Of a stretch of 64,000 nucleotides of DNA, positions 1-11,821 are shown in pieces. The stretch is taken from assembly GCA_014871385.1 (NCBI GenBank), contig CM026433.1:15193985-15257984 (forward strand), read 5' to 3'. The stretch is from Ceratodon purpureus. Its lineage: Eukaryota > Streptophyta > Bryopsida > Pseudoditrichales > Ditrichaceae. Each line of letters starts with the position of its first letter. Position 1 is the first letter of the stretch. The translations under genes were made by a program, and so were the position numbers. The notes beneath the pieces are model-generated. The model ran no database searches and was not told the origin of the DNA. It saw only the letters and a program-made list of their open reading frames with translations.

Positions 1-3000
1 GATCATGGGCCACTCCGACATGAAGAACTCATCGGATACGACGACTACCGCCATTTGACATTGCTGTATAGCGGTGCGGATCAGTTCGGGAAAGCTGTCT
101 CCCTTAGGTAAGCTTGCAGGACGCTTGTCGAAAAAGGGAAATCGATCATATCTCTCCAAGTCTTCACACAGAATTTCGACGAAATGATCCTTCTGAGCTC
201 CACTGTGGCTTAGAAAGATCCGGTGCTCGGGTTTTAATATTGGATCATCCATGCCTCCGTCCGATCTGCTCCAAAGCCATACCATGCAAGCAAAGTAGAT
301 GCCCGTATCAAGAACAAAGCATGATAACACCCAGGCTGGGATTAAACTGCATCTTCGGAATAAACACCACCATGTATGCATGAATTATTTGAAATGGCAA
401 TATCACTGAACATTAGAGATTACTTATCTCTCTGCCAAGAAAAGCAACAGCACCAGGATCTCACCTGTATTGTACATCCCTGACCCTCGAGCTTTCAGGG
501 ATCTGTACGAGCATTGAATCAGATGTACGAACGAACAAAAGAATAAAGTCAGTCAGTTCAATTGCGTTATTCTCAAAAGCTTAAGTGGTCCAGCAGAATC
601 CAAAAAGTCCAACAATAATTCCGGACTAGGTACTTTAACGTGTAGAAAAACAAACCATTCCAATTTCGAAACCACTTTATTCTCGTTGACATGGTGTTCT
701 AATACTTAATTTCATCACAATTCAATATAATGTTAGGCAGAATCCTCTTAGACTAGTAATCACTTACGTCACCAGGGCCATCGTCTTCTGGTCCCCGAGG
801 CCGTTTCATTTCGGGCTGTTGGTCTTCTACGAGTCTGCAAGATTCAGATTCAAGCTTCAAGTTCCAACCGTGCAGCCATTCAGCGTCAAACTCTGGATTG
901 CAACGCTTAGAGCTGGGCGAGCCCCCACTGGGATCTGGACTTCTACGTAACCTACTTTATCCGCCATGATGTGCTCACGAACCTCATGATATCCCCCATG
1001 ACAATTATGCGAACTCTCACGTAACTTCCAGGAATGGAGATTTTTGGTCGGTCGCATCAAGAAAAACACCCATCACATGCTCTAGAAACCCTAGATGACA
1101 TAAACGCAAAGGAAAATTCCCCGCATCTAAGTGAGCGCTATTCCAAACTTACACAGTCGTCCAATTCTCAAATCATGTCTAACCTTGGCTGAGAAGTGCC
1201 TCGGTTGCCCCATGGGCACTCCCAATCAGCGGGCAGTCAAGCCACCAACACGGCCATTCCCACGCTAACTACTGGGAAATTTGATAGAAAGCACGACTAT
1301 TAGCTTAAAGCATAATTTCTTTTCTATGATGTGGTATACCTGAAGTTGGCAGAAGGACCGGCATCGTCCGGTCTTGAATCTGTTTGAATCTCCTTGGATA
1401 TTTCGAGTTCCTCTATACGGGTAAGAGCACGGAGGGTGCTTTCAAATATCGGTTGTATATAGCCCGACTCCAAAGCCTTTCCCTTTCTCAACACATCAGG
1501 ATCAGGAACAAGGTGAGCTATGTTGCTGCTGTTTGGTTCAAAGGGTTCGGAAATTGGAAAGTTCGGCTCCATCGGTGCCACCAGCTTCAATGAATTATCA
1601 GCTGAAGTAAAAACAGCATAAAACTCTGCTCAACTCAAGTTTGCGACAAACGTTACGCTAGCAAAACTGAGCAGTTTCTATACCATCGAGAATTGGTGAA
1701 AAGCTCGTAAGAGTCCCTCCAGAATGGCATTTTTTAAAATCTATTTGCCACAAGTCCCATATTCATTAAATTAGGTTTAAGACATGCGTATGCTGAAATC
1801 TACAACTGCCCAATCCAAAGGAGCTCCAACTTGGAAACAAGCAATTTGAAGTTGGCGCCTTCGTAGAAAAATATGGGACTAAACAGGGACACGATAATGA
1901 CAAAGAATATGCAAGTTCCAGGCACGTTACACAATGATTCTTGAAATTAACGACTTCATATTCAAATATTGTACCTTTCTCCAACTGCTCCCGTTTCTGC
2001 TCCCCCTCCTCCTTGACTATCCACTGAAATTAATCACAAATATAAGAAAAGTTAGGCCTAAGTGCAGGACCAGCAAGATAATGTCAGAGATACAACTCTC
2101 AGCTGTGCTGTCATGCTTGCCTATTGTGGCTATAAGTAGATATGTTAGTTTCTGAAGGAAATTAGAATAGTACGTAGTAAGGATCCACTTCAACACACCT
2201 TTCGTAGAGTGTACATATGTTCCAACTTCTCGCGGATGTAGGAGAAGGGGCGTCGCTGATAAGGGTCTGTAGCCCAGCATATTTCCAAAAGGTCTCTTAA
2301 CATTGGAGGGCATGACGGAGGTAATTTTGGCCTGAGTTCACCGGACACGATACTAGGCACCAGCTCTTTCCAGTTTCGCTTTAAATATGGTTCTTCACCA
2401 GTCAAGATTTGAAAGCATATCATAGCAAAGCTATAGACATCACCACTGCGAGTAACGCCTGAAGATCCTGCATACTCTTCGTCCGAATTAGAATCTGATT
2501 CTGAAGAGAGAGCCTCTGACAACAGCAGCTTTAAATTCTCTGGTGCTTTCCATCTAACCATATCAAGCTTACGAGCTTGTCGAGAAGCATAACACATGCT
2601 ATTTGCCTTTGTCTGAATTAGACCAAAATCAGCCACTTTCACGGACTCCACTGACAAGTTCTTATCACCATTGTCCTTATGAGTGACTAGAATGTTCCTG
2701 ATTTTAAGATCTCCATGTAGAATTCCTTGGTCATGCAGGTGTTCCATCCCCTTAGCAATCTGCAACATCAAATGAAGTGCTTCTTGCAATTCAAAAGGCT
2801 CAGATTGATTGCCACAGTTTGTGCCAGTTGCAATCCTCCTACGCTGATCCTTTCTCTTCTGCAACAAAGTTGAAAGTTTATCGTCCATGTATTCCAAAAC
2901 GAGGGAGCAGCTCAGCCTGTCAACGGTCAGACCATGTGTCTTCACAACATTCTCGTGATCAGTCAGACGTACCAATACATCTGCCTCGTTTCGAAAAATA

Positions 3001-3188
3001 TCCCTTGGAACTCCCACAAAGTCTTTTCTTGCATATTGCATTCCTTTCCATTTTGTCTCATACCCAATGCTAGCCAACCCTTTCCCAAGGAGGCGTTCAC
3101 TTGGTAGATCTTTTGACCGCAAATCAGGTGGAATATTTTCTTGCCCAAAGCCTTCAACATCGATATTGTAACCAGTTTCAGATGCCAT
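1..3188 (-). CDS. Non-RD TKL protein kinase fused to a TIR domain (3' part beyond window)
   Basis: Six exons on the minus strand join in phase: 3188-2199, 2023-1975, 1601-1340, 942-768, 502-465 and 265-1, giving 593 codons to the window edge. All five introns are GT-AG and every phase matches. Exon 1 is a kinase domain: lysine 55 (ARK), catalytic loop HGDLKIRN at 158-165, DFG 187-189, APE 215-217. The arginine of HRD is glycine, so it is a non-RD kinase, and the glycine loop is degenerate. A charged, probably coiled-coil exon and a linker follow. A TIR domain begins near residue 520 (RIFLSHSGAQKDHF, then FFDKRPASLPKGDSFPELI and AVVVVSDEFF). The region that would carry the TIR catalytic glutamate lies outside the window. 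Family knowledge: plant TIR domains signal in immunity as NAD-cleaving enzymes, and non-RD kinases are enriched in immune receptors. Inference: a kinase-TIR immune protein. The start is the ATG just before the kinase; upstream coding exons were not found. Confidence 0.8.
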
Positions 3189-4400
3189 CGTGAATTAGTG
3201 AACCAAAACCATTCTGTTAAGAGGATCAATTAACAACTGGCCTCAGTACGTACTACATGTGAGAGGGACTGTAAGTAGTTATGCATTCTATAGCTTGAAT
3301 GGAGTTCTGTGGGAGCAAATAAAGACTTCCAAGCTCAAAATCAGTCTACCATACACGTTACGAGCAGAAACTTTGAATCAAGGACTAAAGCACGCTTTTC
3401 GGTAATTCGGGTAAACTGGTAATACGTGGTTTAAGCTATGTCAATCATGTAAGAAAAACGAAATTAAGCTTCCATACAAATGCATGTACAGGTTGGTACA
3501 AGTTGCAAATCAAATAAACTGCTCTTACAAGGAGGATATCAAACCCGACGAGGAAGCTGCGAAAGCCCTTGGAAGCGTTTGGATTCACATAAAAAACCTC
3601 CGATTTCACCCAGCTTAAACTATAGCTTCTGATTCACCACAAAGTCATGGTCGGATCCGTTTCTTCCACTGCAAGCAAATCGCACAAGCAAGGTTAAAAA
3701 GACTAGGTTTAATGCGCATGTATTTTTCTCAATCTGCCACTATTTGGATATGGTCTTACCTTCTCTGAGCAGCTCTCTAAGAGTTAATACCACTCTCTGC
3801 TTGCTGCAGGCTATTACCAAGAAGAATTTAGAATTTAACAAAAATAGACTTATAAAGAATTGCAGAATTTTGTGATGCATAAGCTGTTCCATTAGAAAGA
3901 TAATTGTTTCTCACGATCCAACTATAACCAGTGCCTAGCGCGCACTTAGCGATAACAAAGATTCGTGTTAAATCGAGGACGGAGAATCAGCATGGTCGAA
4001 AACTTTGTTCATTTAATGAGAAAAATATTTCCACAGAAGAGTCAACAAGTCAAGCGGCTGCAATAGATGAAATCGCATACCTAGCATATTTTACACACCC
4101 AACTCTTAAATCTGAAGCGGAACAACCAAGATGGCACGCACCTGTGCGCGGTGAACGTCATGCGAACCCAAGTCCTTCGCAAACAAAGCAAACACGGGAG
4201 TAATCGCCAAACCCTGTTCGGTACCCAGCGCGAGAGAACGCATCTGGCATGGGAAGGCAGGAAGGAACTTGCACAAGGCTGGCGGAAAGAACGGCATATT
4301 GAGGAATTTGACCCAACAGGCCAGCTAGCGATCCTGTACTCTCTCGTGACGGGACGCCACTGTTGCGCTCTACTACGTGTACTGTCACACTGTTGATCGA
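3189..4400. other. 5' flank of the kinase-TIR gene; nothing coding supported
   Basis: This is the presumed promoter and leader of the minus-strand kinase-TIR gene. Short open frames on both strands lack family resemblance and convincing splice sites. I see no clear TATA box. Confidence 0.5.
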
Positions 4401-4401
4401 A

Positions 4402-4650
4402 CCCGTAACCCACGGTTGGTTGACGTGTAAGCTTCCGATTTGCCCAGAGACCGTAGGTTATAACCCGTAACCTGTAAAGTGCTCCGCATACTCCGGAAAG
4501 TGCAAAAAGTGCAGCGAATCAGTCCACCAACCGTGGGTTACGAACGGTAACCTGGGGGAATCGGATGGTTACGGGGATTTCGCCTCGTCCTGGCGGACTC
4601 GGCTACATCCCATTAACCATCCTCTTCCCCCAGGTTACCTAGTTCGTAAC
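4402..4650. repeat. Nested GC-rich inverted repeats (hairpin cluster)
   Basis: Positions 4537-4577 and 4609-4650 are inverted arms of about 40 bp, sharing GTTACGAAC, GGTAACCTGGGGGAA and GGATGGTTA. They differ by one 2-nt indel and a few mismatches, with a loop of about 31 nt. An outer pair, roughly 4404-4424 against 4523-4544, shares the core CGTAACCCACGGTTGG. The whole block is built from GTAACC/GGTTAC boxes. It may be a foldback element or a structured RNA; nothing shows which. Confidence 0.65.
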
Positions 4651-4691
4651 GTCTCTGCGCGGCACCAATGGGGACTTATACTATTAAGTTA

Positions 4692-4940
4692 TTAACCCCC
4701 TAAAGTCGAGAAGCCCGAATCGGGTCGCTCAGCTAATTGACTGCTTTTTGCAAAAACTGGAACTTTGACTGAATGTATCTCACGACCCGTACAGTCAAAT
4801 TCAATAAAACTTGACAGGTAGACTAATGGGATGACTCTGAACAAGATCCTATGGATGGATTTCATAAAATAAAGTTTGAAAAATAATTGTGCAAAGATTT
4901 GTTTGGAGGTCACTGTAAACCACTTTCGTTTAGGGGTTAA
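4692..4940. mobile_element. TTAA-flanked MITE (241 bp)
   Basis: The element (4696-4936) lies between two TTAA tetranucleotides. Its ends are CCCCCTAAAG on the left and CCCCTAAACG as the reverse complement of the right. It encodes no protein. Related termini occur near 32.7, 34.1, 35.4 and 53.3 kb, so it belongs to a dispersed family. TTAA flanks recall piggyBac-type insertion, but no transposase is present to test that. Confidence 0.55.
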
Positions 4941-4997
4941 CTATGAGGGGCCGCTCAACCACTGAATATGGGCAGATTTCCTCCGCACATCCAGTGT

Positions 4998-6239
4998 GTC
5001 GCAACCAGTGGTGATTTTTCACAAGGTCCTCAACATGTCCAGGGACATGTTATGAAAAAAAAAACATTTCCAGTGGACGGGTTCTTTGAAAATGAACCGG
5101 TTTTTGGACGTGTAAAATTCACTTTGGACGGGTTCTAAAAATATTATTTTTTTTGACAATTTTTCCTCAAAAAATGAAAGATGTAAGTATCAATTACATC
5201 ATGTCATATATAGTTATTTGATGTGATTGTGCATTTTTATTTTATTTTTTTGCAATTTATGGAGTGAAAATTTAAAATTTCAAAATTTTGGGATCATTTT
5301 TCAATCAATAAAATCTTAATGAATAAAAACTCCAAAATTCATGAAACTTTAACATGTGACTCAAGTCAAGATGTACATTCTTCCTATAAAAAGAAATGTC
5401 ACATTTTGGCTTTTCACAACAAGTTTTTTTTTTTCCATATAAATTTCATTCAAATAATAATGGGTCTTAAAATAGTCTATTTAAAGTGAAATTTCACATG
5501 AAGGTAGATTCCCTTATGTACTACAACACATCCAAATTTCACTTCATAATTTTTATTTCTCAATTTATGAGACCAATTTTTAGGGCGTCCCACAACTTTT
5601 GTCAGCTACTGTATGTTCATTTCTTCTACACATTACTTGTTTAACACTTGAAAGAAGATAAAATAATAAAATGTCACCAAACATACCTCAAAGGCTACAA
5701 CGTGCTAAAAGAAACCAACTGAAGAAGTCCCCTTGGAGAAATCACCTTGCTCCCAAATCAGCTGCGCCAGTGCACCCTGCTCAGAGCGTGCTCACGCTTG
5801 TTGTTTGCGAGCCTGGGCAGAGCAGAGCCGGCAGAGCAGCCTGGGCCATGCAGAGCAGCTTGAGCGGGGCTCAAAGGCCAGGCCAGGCCGGGCCGGGTCG
5901 GGCTTTTGGGCCGGTCCAGGCCAAGCCTCGCAGCCTGGCCAAGGCCCAGGTTCAGCGAATGTGTTTGCTGGAGCCTTTGGCTCTGTTTTTTTATTTTCTG
6001 TTATTATTTTTATTTTTTTGTTTTTATTTTTTTCATACAAAACTTACAACTACTACGGGACGGGTACTATTTTTTTAACCGGTTTTGGGACGGGTTGTTT
6101 TTTTTTTAACCTTTCCATGGACGGGTTGGTTTTGAGATTACCGGTTTTGGGACGGGTTTCATTTTTTTTTACCTTTCAATTCGAGGTTTTTGGACATGGA
6201 CGGGTTGAGACTTTGTGAAAAATCAGCCCTGGTCGCAAC
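4998..6239. mobile_element. Non-autonomous hAT-type transposon with 8-bp target duplication
   Basis: The element spans 5006-6231 and is flanked by identical 8-bp duplications GTCGCAAC (4998-5005 and 6232-6239). Its inverted ends are CAGTGGTGATTTTTCAC on the left and CAGGGCTGATTTTTCAC as the reverse complement of the right. An 8-bp duplication with CAG-starting terminal repeats is diagnostic of the hAT superfamily. Inside both ends are repeats of the type GGACGGGTT and ACCGGTTTTTGG. A GC-rich internal block (about 5760-5960) rich in GGCCGGG contrasts with AT-rich flanks and produces long but unconvincing open frames. No transposase motif was seen, so it must be mobilised in trans. Confidence 0.85.
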
Positions 6240-8545
6240 CAAGATGGTGGCAGGTGCCGTTTCTCGCTGGCAAACTGAGTGATTGCATGCGGTCCGACTT
6301 ATTTTAAAGATTTCAAAACCGATTCTACAGTGCCAATCCGCAAGTGGCAGAAAAGATGCAGCAATTGCTTCTTCTAAGAATAGGAACTTCGAAGTCAAGC
6401 GGTAGTCTGTAGATAAGACGTTCCTGACCAGCCTGTCATTCATTATTTATATTACATACAGTGCGATTGTTCTCGACTTCTTCGCATCAGATACCGTAGT
6501 CATTTCTAATTCAGGGCTTCGGGCCAAGAGGGCATCAAGCTCAACGAATTGGCGCATGCATACAGTGCTGTGCGAAATGCTTCGACCTACAGTGTTCTAC
6601 CATTGTCCTCGGATTTGTAATCCAGTGGGTCCTATCATCGATGCAGAGTTCTTCCTCTGTTCATGTCCCGTACCAGTGATATTTGAGAGAGTTATGGATG
6701 GTTCGTGGCAATTAACAGAAACTATTCATTGATGGCTTCTCTCCATCGATGCTTACGATGGAGGATTGTGTACAACCCTGGCTATGGCTAAAGAGACACT
6801 GTGTGAGTCTTGAGTGAGCACGATTATCAGCAGCAGACGATCGACTCCTGTTCTGCAGAGGTGCGATGAGAATATGTGTGCATAGGATGATCTAATTTGT
6901 TGATAAAGGTGCACGTGGAGCCACCAGTTGAGGATGCGCAGTGATGTACTTTGCCAACAAATGCCACTCTGTAAGTACCTAATTGTTCAGATTGCTGACC
7001 AGGAGAAAGCTTACGTTGTTGCTTCCCAGGGGCAGGCAGATCGGCTTGAAAGGCTCTTCTTCGGCTTGAAAGGCAGATCATCGTTTAAGTGGAAGTTAGA
7101 AGGTTTTCAGGAACTTTATATCTTTAGGATTGTGTGTAGTGTTCGGATTGAGGGGTCGGAGAATACCGTTAGTGAGCTCTATCAGTTATTGCTTGTCATC
7201 ACTGGCTGCTCATCTCCGACTGTTATCCTTATGCGTCTGGTTCTGTTGCACAATTGAGTGTAACTTCAGACTCTGCTGTGTTCTGGAGATTGAAAGAGAG
7301 AGGGTTTGTTGGACACTTGCTGCCTGAAGGAACTAGGTGCCTTCAGCTTTTAACACAGTGCTGCGCAAGAGAGTAGGGTATCATTCCGAGGTTATGACTG
7401 TAAGGAGCTCAGGGGAGAGGGTTCTGTCTCTGCGTGCACTATCGAGGGTATTAACTTCTTTGTGCAGACTATGTCTTTCCTTTTCTTATCACTGATTTTA
7501 AGTTATCCTCTTTTAGATTTGTTGGTGTGCTTATTAATTCATTATATGCTGAACCTTTTTAAAATCTGTGCGATTTGCACACCAAGCATTTGAATTTACA
7601 CGTTGTTGCTGAATTCGTTGGGAAGTTCATTCTTTTATTCCTTACCTCACTTGAATCGGCAGCAGGTGGCTCCAACTATTTTCTAGAGACGGAAGTCACC
7701 GAGGGTCTTGACAGGGTTGATTTCGCATGGCTGGTATGTAATTGCGGGCCTCTCACCTCATCATTTAAGGTTCGTATAATGCAATTTGTAATTGCGCCTT
7801 AGACTTCATATTTCATGCTTATTGGATGCATCCTATTGTTTTCGCTATCTTCTCAATGACTCTGATTTCAGCTTGCCTTCCTTGAATTTCCCTGTTGTCA
7901 GACATTAAATATGATCTGAGTCTTGTATCTAAGAGGAGAAGGTAATACTGCATAGTTTATTCAATTGATGCCAAGAGATTTTTTTCTGTCAAAGCCATGA
8001 TAGCTGTATGTGAACTAGGTGGTCAAAACGCCACTTATTTGACCGACCAGCTCCTCGCAACTCAGGCAACCCTTTCTCGATTAAATGAATCAATGTCATC
8101 TGATTGCTATCGATGTACCTTTCTTCAGGATTCTGGTATCATCATTTTATTAAAGTTCTCGTCGGCTGCAACGACGAATTATCCAGTGCTATTTGGAATA
8201 TTTACTTTCAGCTGCCATCAGACTGGAACATGGCTTTGAGCTCTATCAAGCTAGGTTTGGAATAGTTGTGTTCAGAGAAGCTGTGCCAGTGATAGCCAAA
8301 GACGGGTCAGATATACAGTTGAAGTCATCTTGAGGTGGCATCTTGCTTAGAGATACTGTGGAGACCGGGATTTGACCGTTTGATGCTGGGTTGGAAAGCT
8401 ACTTGTGCATGTTTTTGACCGCTAGGCGAGACGGATGGAAGACATATATCGGTGCCTCACTAAGATGTTCAAGTCGAAGAGAATTAACGCACCAGATGTT
8501 TTGATCAATCTGGAGGTTGTCTCTCACTAGTGATCAATCAAAAAA
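6240..8545. other. Upstream region or leader of the 8.5-kb kinase gene
   Basis: I see no family match in this stretch. It probably holds the promoter, leader and possibly leader introns of the next gene. A 31-codon open frame with its own ATG (8435-8530) ends 15 nt before the kinase ATG. It could be an upstream open reading frame that dampens translation, or part of an unresolved 5' exon. Confidence 0.4.
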
Positions 8546-10910
8546 ATGGCGAGAGTGCACAGACTCGTAAGTCAAGATAAGATCACCATGATTGAGAATT
8601 TCGAGCTTTCGGATGCCAGAAAAAGCAAGCTACTTCACGCTGACTTCAGTCACGATGGTCATTACATTCTGAATACTCAATGTGAATTTGATATATCCAA
8701 GTTTATAAGATTGTCTATTGAATCCTTTCCGGATACCGCAGGTTTAGTATTGAAGGCATTTCATAACGTTTGCTTCACTGAGCCTCAGAAGTCGGAGGAA
8801 CTGTGTTTTATCATCAGCAATGCCGCAAATCAATGGGTGAGAGAAGTTTTCGGCCATGAAAACTCAGAGTCAAAAACAATATTGACCAATTCATCCATCT
8901 CAGACTCTATCATTGAGAGCAACAGTTTACTGTATCTCCAGTATTGGTCACAGCTTGGGGATGAGGCAAGGACAAGGCTACATTTCCCCTCCCGTATGCT
9001 TCAGGAAGCATTTGTGGAGAGAAAAGCGTTGAAGACAAAGTTGCAGGAATGGATAAAGAGTGGGGAAGACTGCAAGATTGGAATGCACAAGCGTGGACCT
9101 GAAAGTACTTCAAGGACGCAGTTCTGGTCTGAGGTCTGGAAGATACAAGATGCCGATGAGGATGCGGATGTGATATTTGAAAACTATATTTCAGAACTTC
9201 AAGGTATTTGGCGCGTAAAATGGAGAGGGGGTACGTTTGCTTGCAAAGAGAAGCCATTGACAGGCAAGGAATTCGAAGTCGTGAATAGAGTGAGTTCTCA
9301 TCCGAATGTTGTATTCGGCGTCGGGGAATTTGGGGAAGAAAAAGATATCCCAAGAGCGTTTTTCATGGAATACATGGGCTCCGGTGACCTCTTCAATCTC
9401 ATCATCGATAGCTCTAGAAAACGCGGAGATTCATTGCCACCATTCTCGTCCATTGAAACACTCGACATATTATCACAAACTGCAAAAGCAATGAAGCACA
9501 TTCACGAAGAGGGTCATGTGGTTCATTGCGACCTGAAGCCAGAGAACATTCTCATAAGCGAGATTGCGATATCAGATAATTCGAAGCATTATCTAGTAAA
9601 AGTTGCTGATTTCGGCAGTGCTCAGTACTTCGGAGGTCTCAGTTCAGAATTTGCTGCAGGACATGGAACCGACAGATATGCGGCACCAGAAGCTTTACAG
9701 CAGCGCAAGGACAAGTCTTTCGTTATCGGTTATCCCGACAGAATCGATGTTTACAGTTTCGGCATCGTGGCGTTTGAGGTTCTTACAGGAGATACTGGTT
9801 ACATGCTCACGCATTTCCCTCCCAGAAATTTAACGAAAGCAAAAGAGTCCAGGCAACGTGTAATCAACGGTTCCCTGAGACCGCCCCTTCGTGCAGAGTG
9901 CCGAAAGAGTGAACAGTTCAAATCAACGACATGGGCTGGGATCGTCCAGCAACGGATGAAGAATTGGTTGGGACAGGACAAGGAATCAACACCGACAGAT
10001 GTTGGCATTGACAGATGTTGGCATTTACAGGACGAGGAGTTAATATCTCTCATTGAGAGTTGTTGGCATTCTGATCCCTGGAAGAGACCGACTTTTATAA
10101 AAATATGCGACGATCTCAAGAAAGCTAAAGTTCGAATATCGGTATGATTCTGATGATACATTTAGAGCCCTATTCTTGTGTAAATTTCATATCTTTATCT
10201 TGCAATATCTGAATTAAAACTTGACCTTGTACATGTCGTACAACCGAATAGTGTCTTTAGTTCATTTACTCTAACTGTTACTGCGGCACAGTGCTGCAAT
10301 GTTCAGACGGGCGCCTAGAGCTTATGATCAATTCAGTTTTTGACTTATTCAACTGGTTGAGTCCTTGTTTCTGCAGAGGAAAATCACGAAAAGCGATCTC
10401 CCTCCAAGTCAAGAAAATTCACTCGCTGGCCCTTCGGGTGCTTCCAAGGTAATCAAAATAACTCGCTTCAGGATTAATTACAAGCTGATTTTCAAGTTGG
10501 TAAGTGTTGAGAGAGGTCCTTAACCAGGAGCTCTCGAGGTTCCAAAAGCTCATTTTTACCGATGCTAAACTCATTCAATGAATCTTGTAATGGACAGATA
10601 ACCTCTGAAGGAATATGTGACGTAGACCAAGAGGCTCTTGATTCATGCACGCCTTGCAAAAGGGCTCGGAAATCTGGCGTTAATATCCTCTGAAGCATGA
10701 TATCATTTCATCATATGTAGAGTCTCTGCAATGTGAGTGCATGCACTGTTTTAAGTTACACTACGTCAGTAGCATGAATTGGGAGAGTCGTACATTTCAA
10801 GTTCTATAAATATCTTTATGAGAATAGCTTAAAGATGTTTCAAACAGGATAATGCAACGATTTTTAGCTATGCCTTCGACACGGACGAAACGATCACGGT
10901 ATCTGTGTAA
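8546..10910 (+). CDS. Non-RD TKL serine/threonine protein kinase with novel N-terminal region
   Basis: Exon 1 (8546-10144) encodes 533 residues. Residues 1-200 are not a family I recognise and contain mixed helical sequence. The kinase domain runs from about 205 to 528: lysine in FACKEKP (234), HCDLKPEN 327-334, DFG 355-357, APE 380-382, and a C-lobe ending in SCWHSDPWKRPTF. Cysteine replaces the HRD arginine, so it is non-RD but keeps the catalytic aspartate. There is an insertion of about 50 residues before the last helices. The open frame stops just past a donor-like ATCG/GTATGA. A tentative continuation is exon 10377-10499 (phase 0, strong GTAAGT donor) and 10848-10910 (ending in VSV and a stop). 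The kinase is well supported; the two 3' exons are tentative. No TIR exon was found downstream, unlike in the kinase at 2.2-3.2 kb. Presumed cytosolic; substrate unknown. Confidence 0.8.
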
Positions 10911-11821
10911 TTTTGATCCAAACCTTGAATTACAGCACGAATTGAACTCAAATTCCTCAACAGTGATCACATGCCAACATGACGTCCTTCCTTCTTTTTG
11001 TACCATTGCTCGTTTTTACTCGTCAGAACAGCATTGTTACGTCAAATCCCAGACTCGTAGTTCAACTTACTCTCCATAAGTAAAACAGGGCAGAGTCGGT
11101 CCTCTCTAAAACGAGGTTGAACTGTTTTATTTTTGGAGTCAGAAATCGCGGCGGCGAGGTCCTCTTGCTGGTTTTGAGCAAGCGTAGGAGATCGGAAATT
11201 GTGACATGATCTACTTGGTCGCCAATTTACTTGACCAGATCAGAGTGTGTGTGATCTTTGATCAAGGTCTAACGCGAATGATGTAGTGTGAAAAGTTTCT
11301 GACTGCGTTGCTTGTCCCATCTCTGGGACCCTGCAAGCTTTGCCGCTCCAGTTTATATACCAGTGTTTCTTTTACTGGCGAAATGGAGCCAAATGGCGAA
11401 ATAAAAATAGAAAATTTCTATATTTGGCTATAAATTCCTAAAATCATTGATTGGTCGGAGCCAAAAATTACTCAACATGTAACTTGGGTGGAGCCATCAT
11501 TCCCCCAACAAATTGCACTTTTTAAGGTGTCCAATGACATAAAATTACATAATACCCGAAATTAGTGGGAAAAAAACAGGGATTGCCAAAGGACTTCTCC
11601 ATAAAAAAAATTGATGAAGCCAAAAATTTGCTCCCAATGTATTCTTTGTGGCCACCCTAGCACCAAACCATAAATCATAGGATTTACACTGTTATATACT
11701 AGTATGACACTTGAATTTCGAGTCGCTTCGTCGACTTTTGAGGTTCCCAACAAGTGAGAAATGAAGAATCTATTTGAGAAAAAAAAGAGTTAGCTGAATG
11801 CGTATAAGGCAAACCAATTGC
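10911..11821. other. Intergenic, 3' side of the plus-strand kinase
   Basis: No gene is supported here. From about 11,380 the composition turns AT-rich and short direct repeats of the form GAGCCAAAAATTACTC appear, probably part of the repeat unit that contains the inverted repeat starting at 11,822. Confidence 0.4.

Noticed and set aside
857-1069. 70-codon minus-strand frame as a separate small gene
   Set aside because: The exon of the kinase-TIR gene here is in another frame, with an acceptor before 942 and a donor at 768 that fit the neighbouring phases.
1-3188. Two separate genes, one kinase and one TIR
   Set aside because: All five junctions are phase-compatible GT-AG introns and no promoter or start codon is evident before the TIR exon, so one gene is the simpler reading. 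Transcript data could still overturn this.
5671-6218. Plus-strand frames of 135 and 161 codons
   Set aside because: They lie inside the hAT element, arise from the GGCCGGG-rich block and poly-T tracts, and show no protein-like conservation.
10449-10471. Intron at the GTAATC donor after the short exon of the 8.5-kb kinase gene
   Set aside because: It would be only 23 nt, far below a plant intron minimum; reading through to the GTAAGT donor at 10,500 is more plausible.
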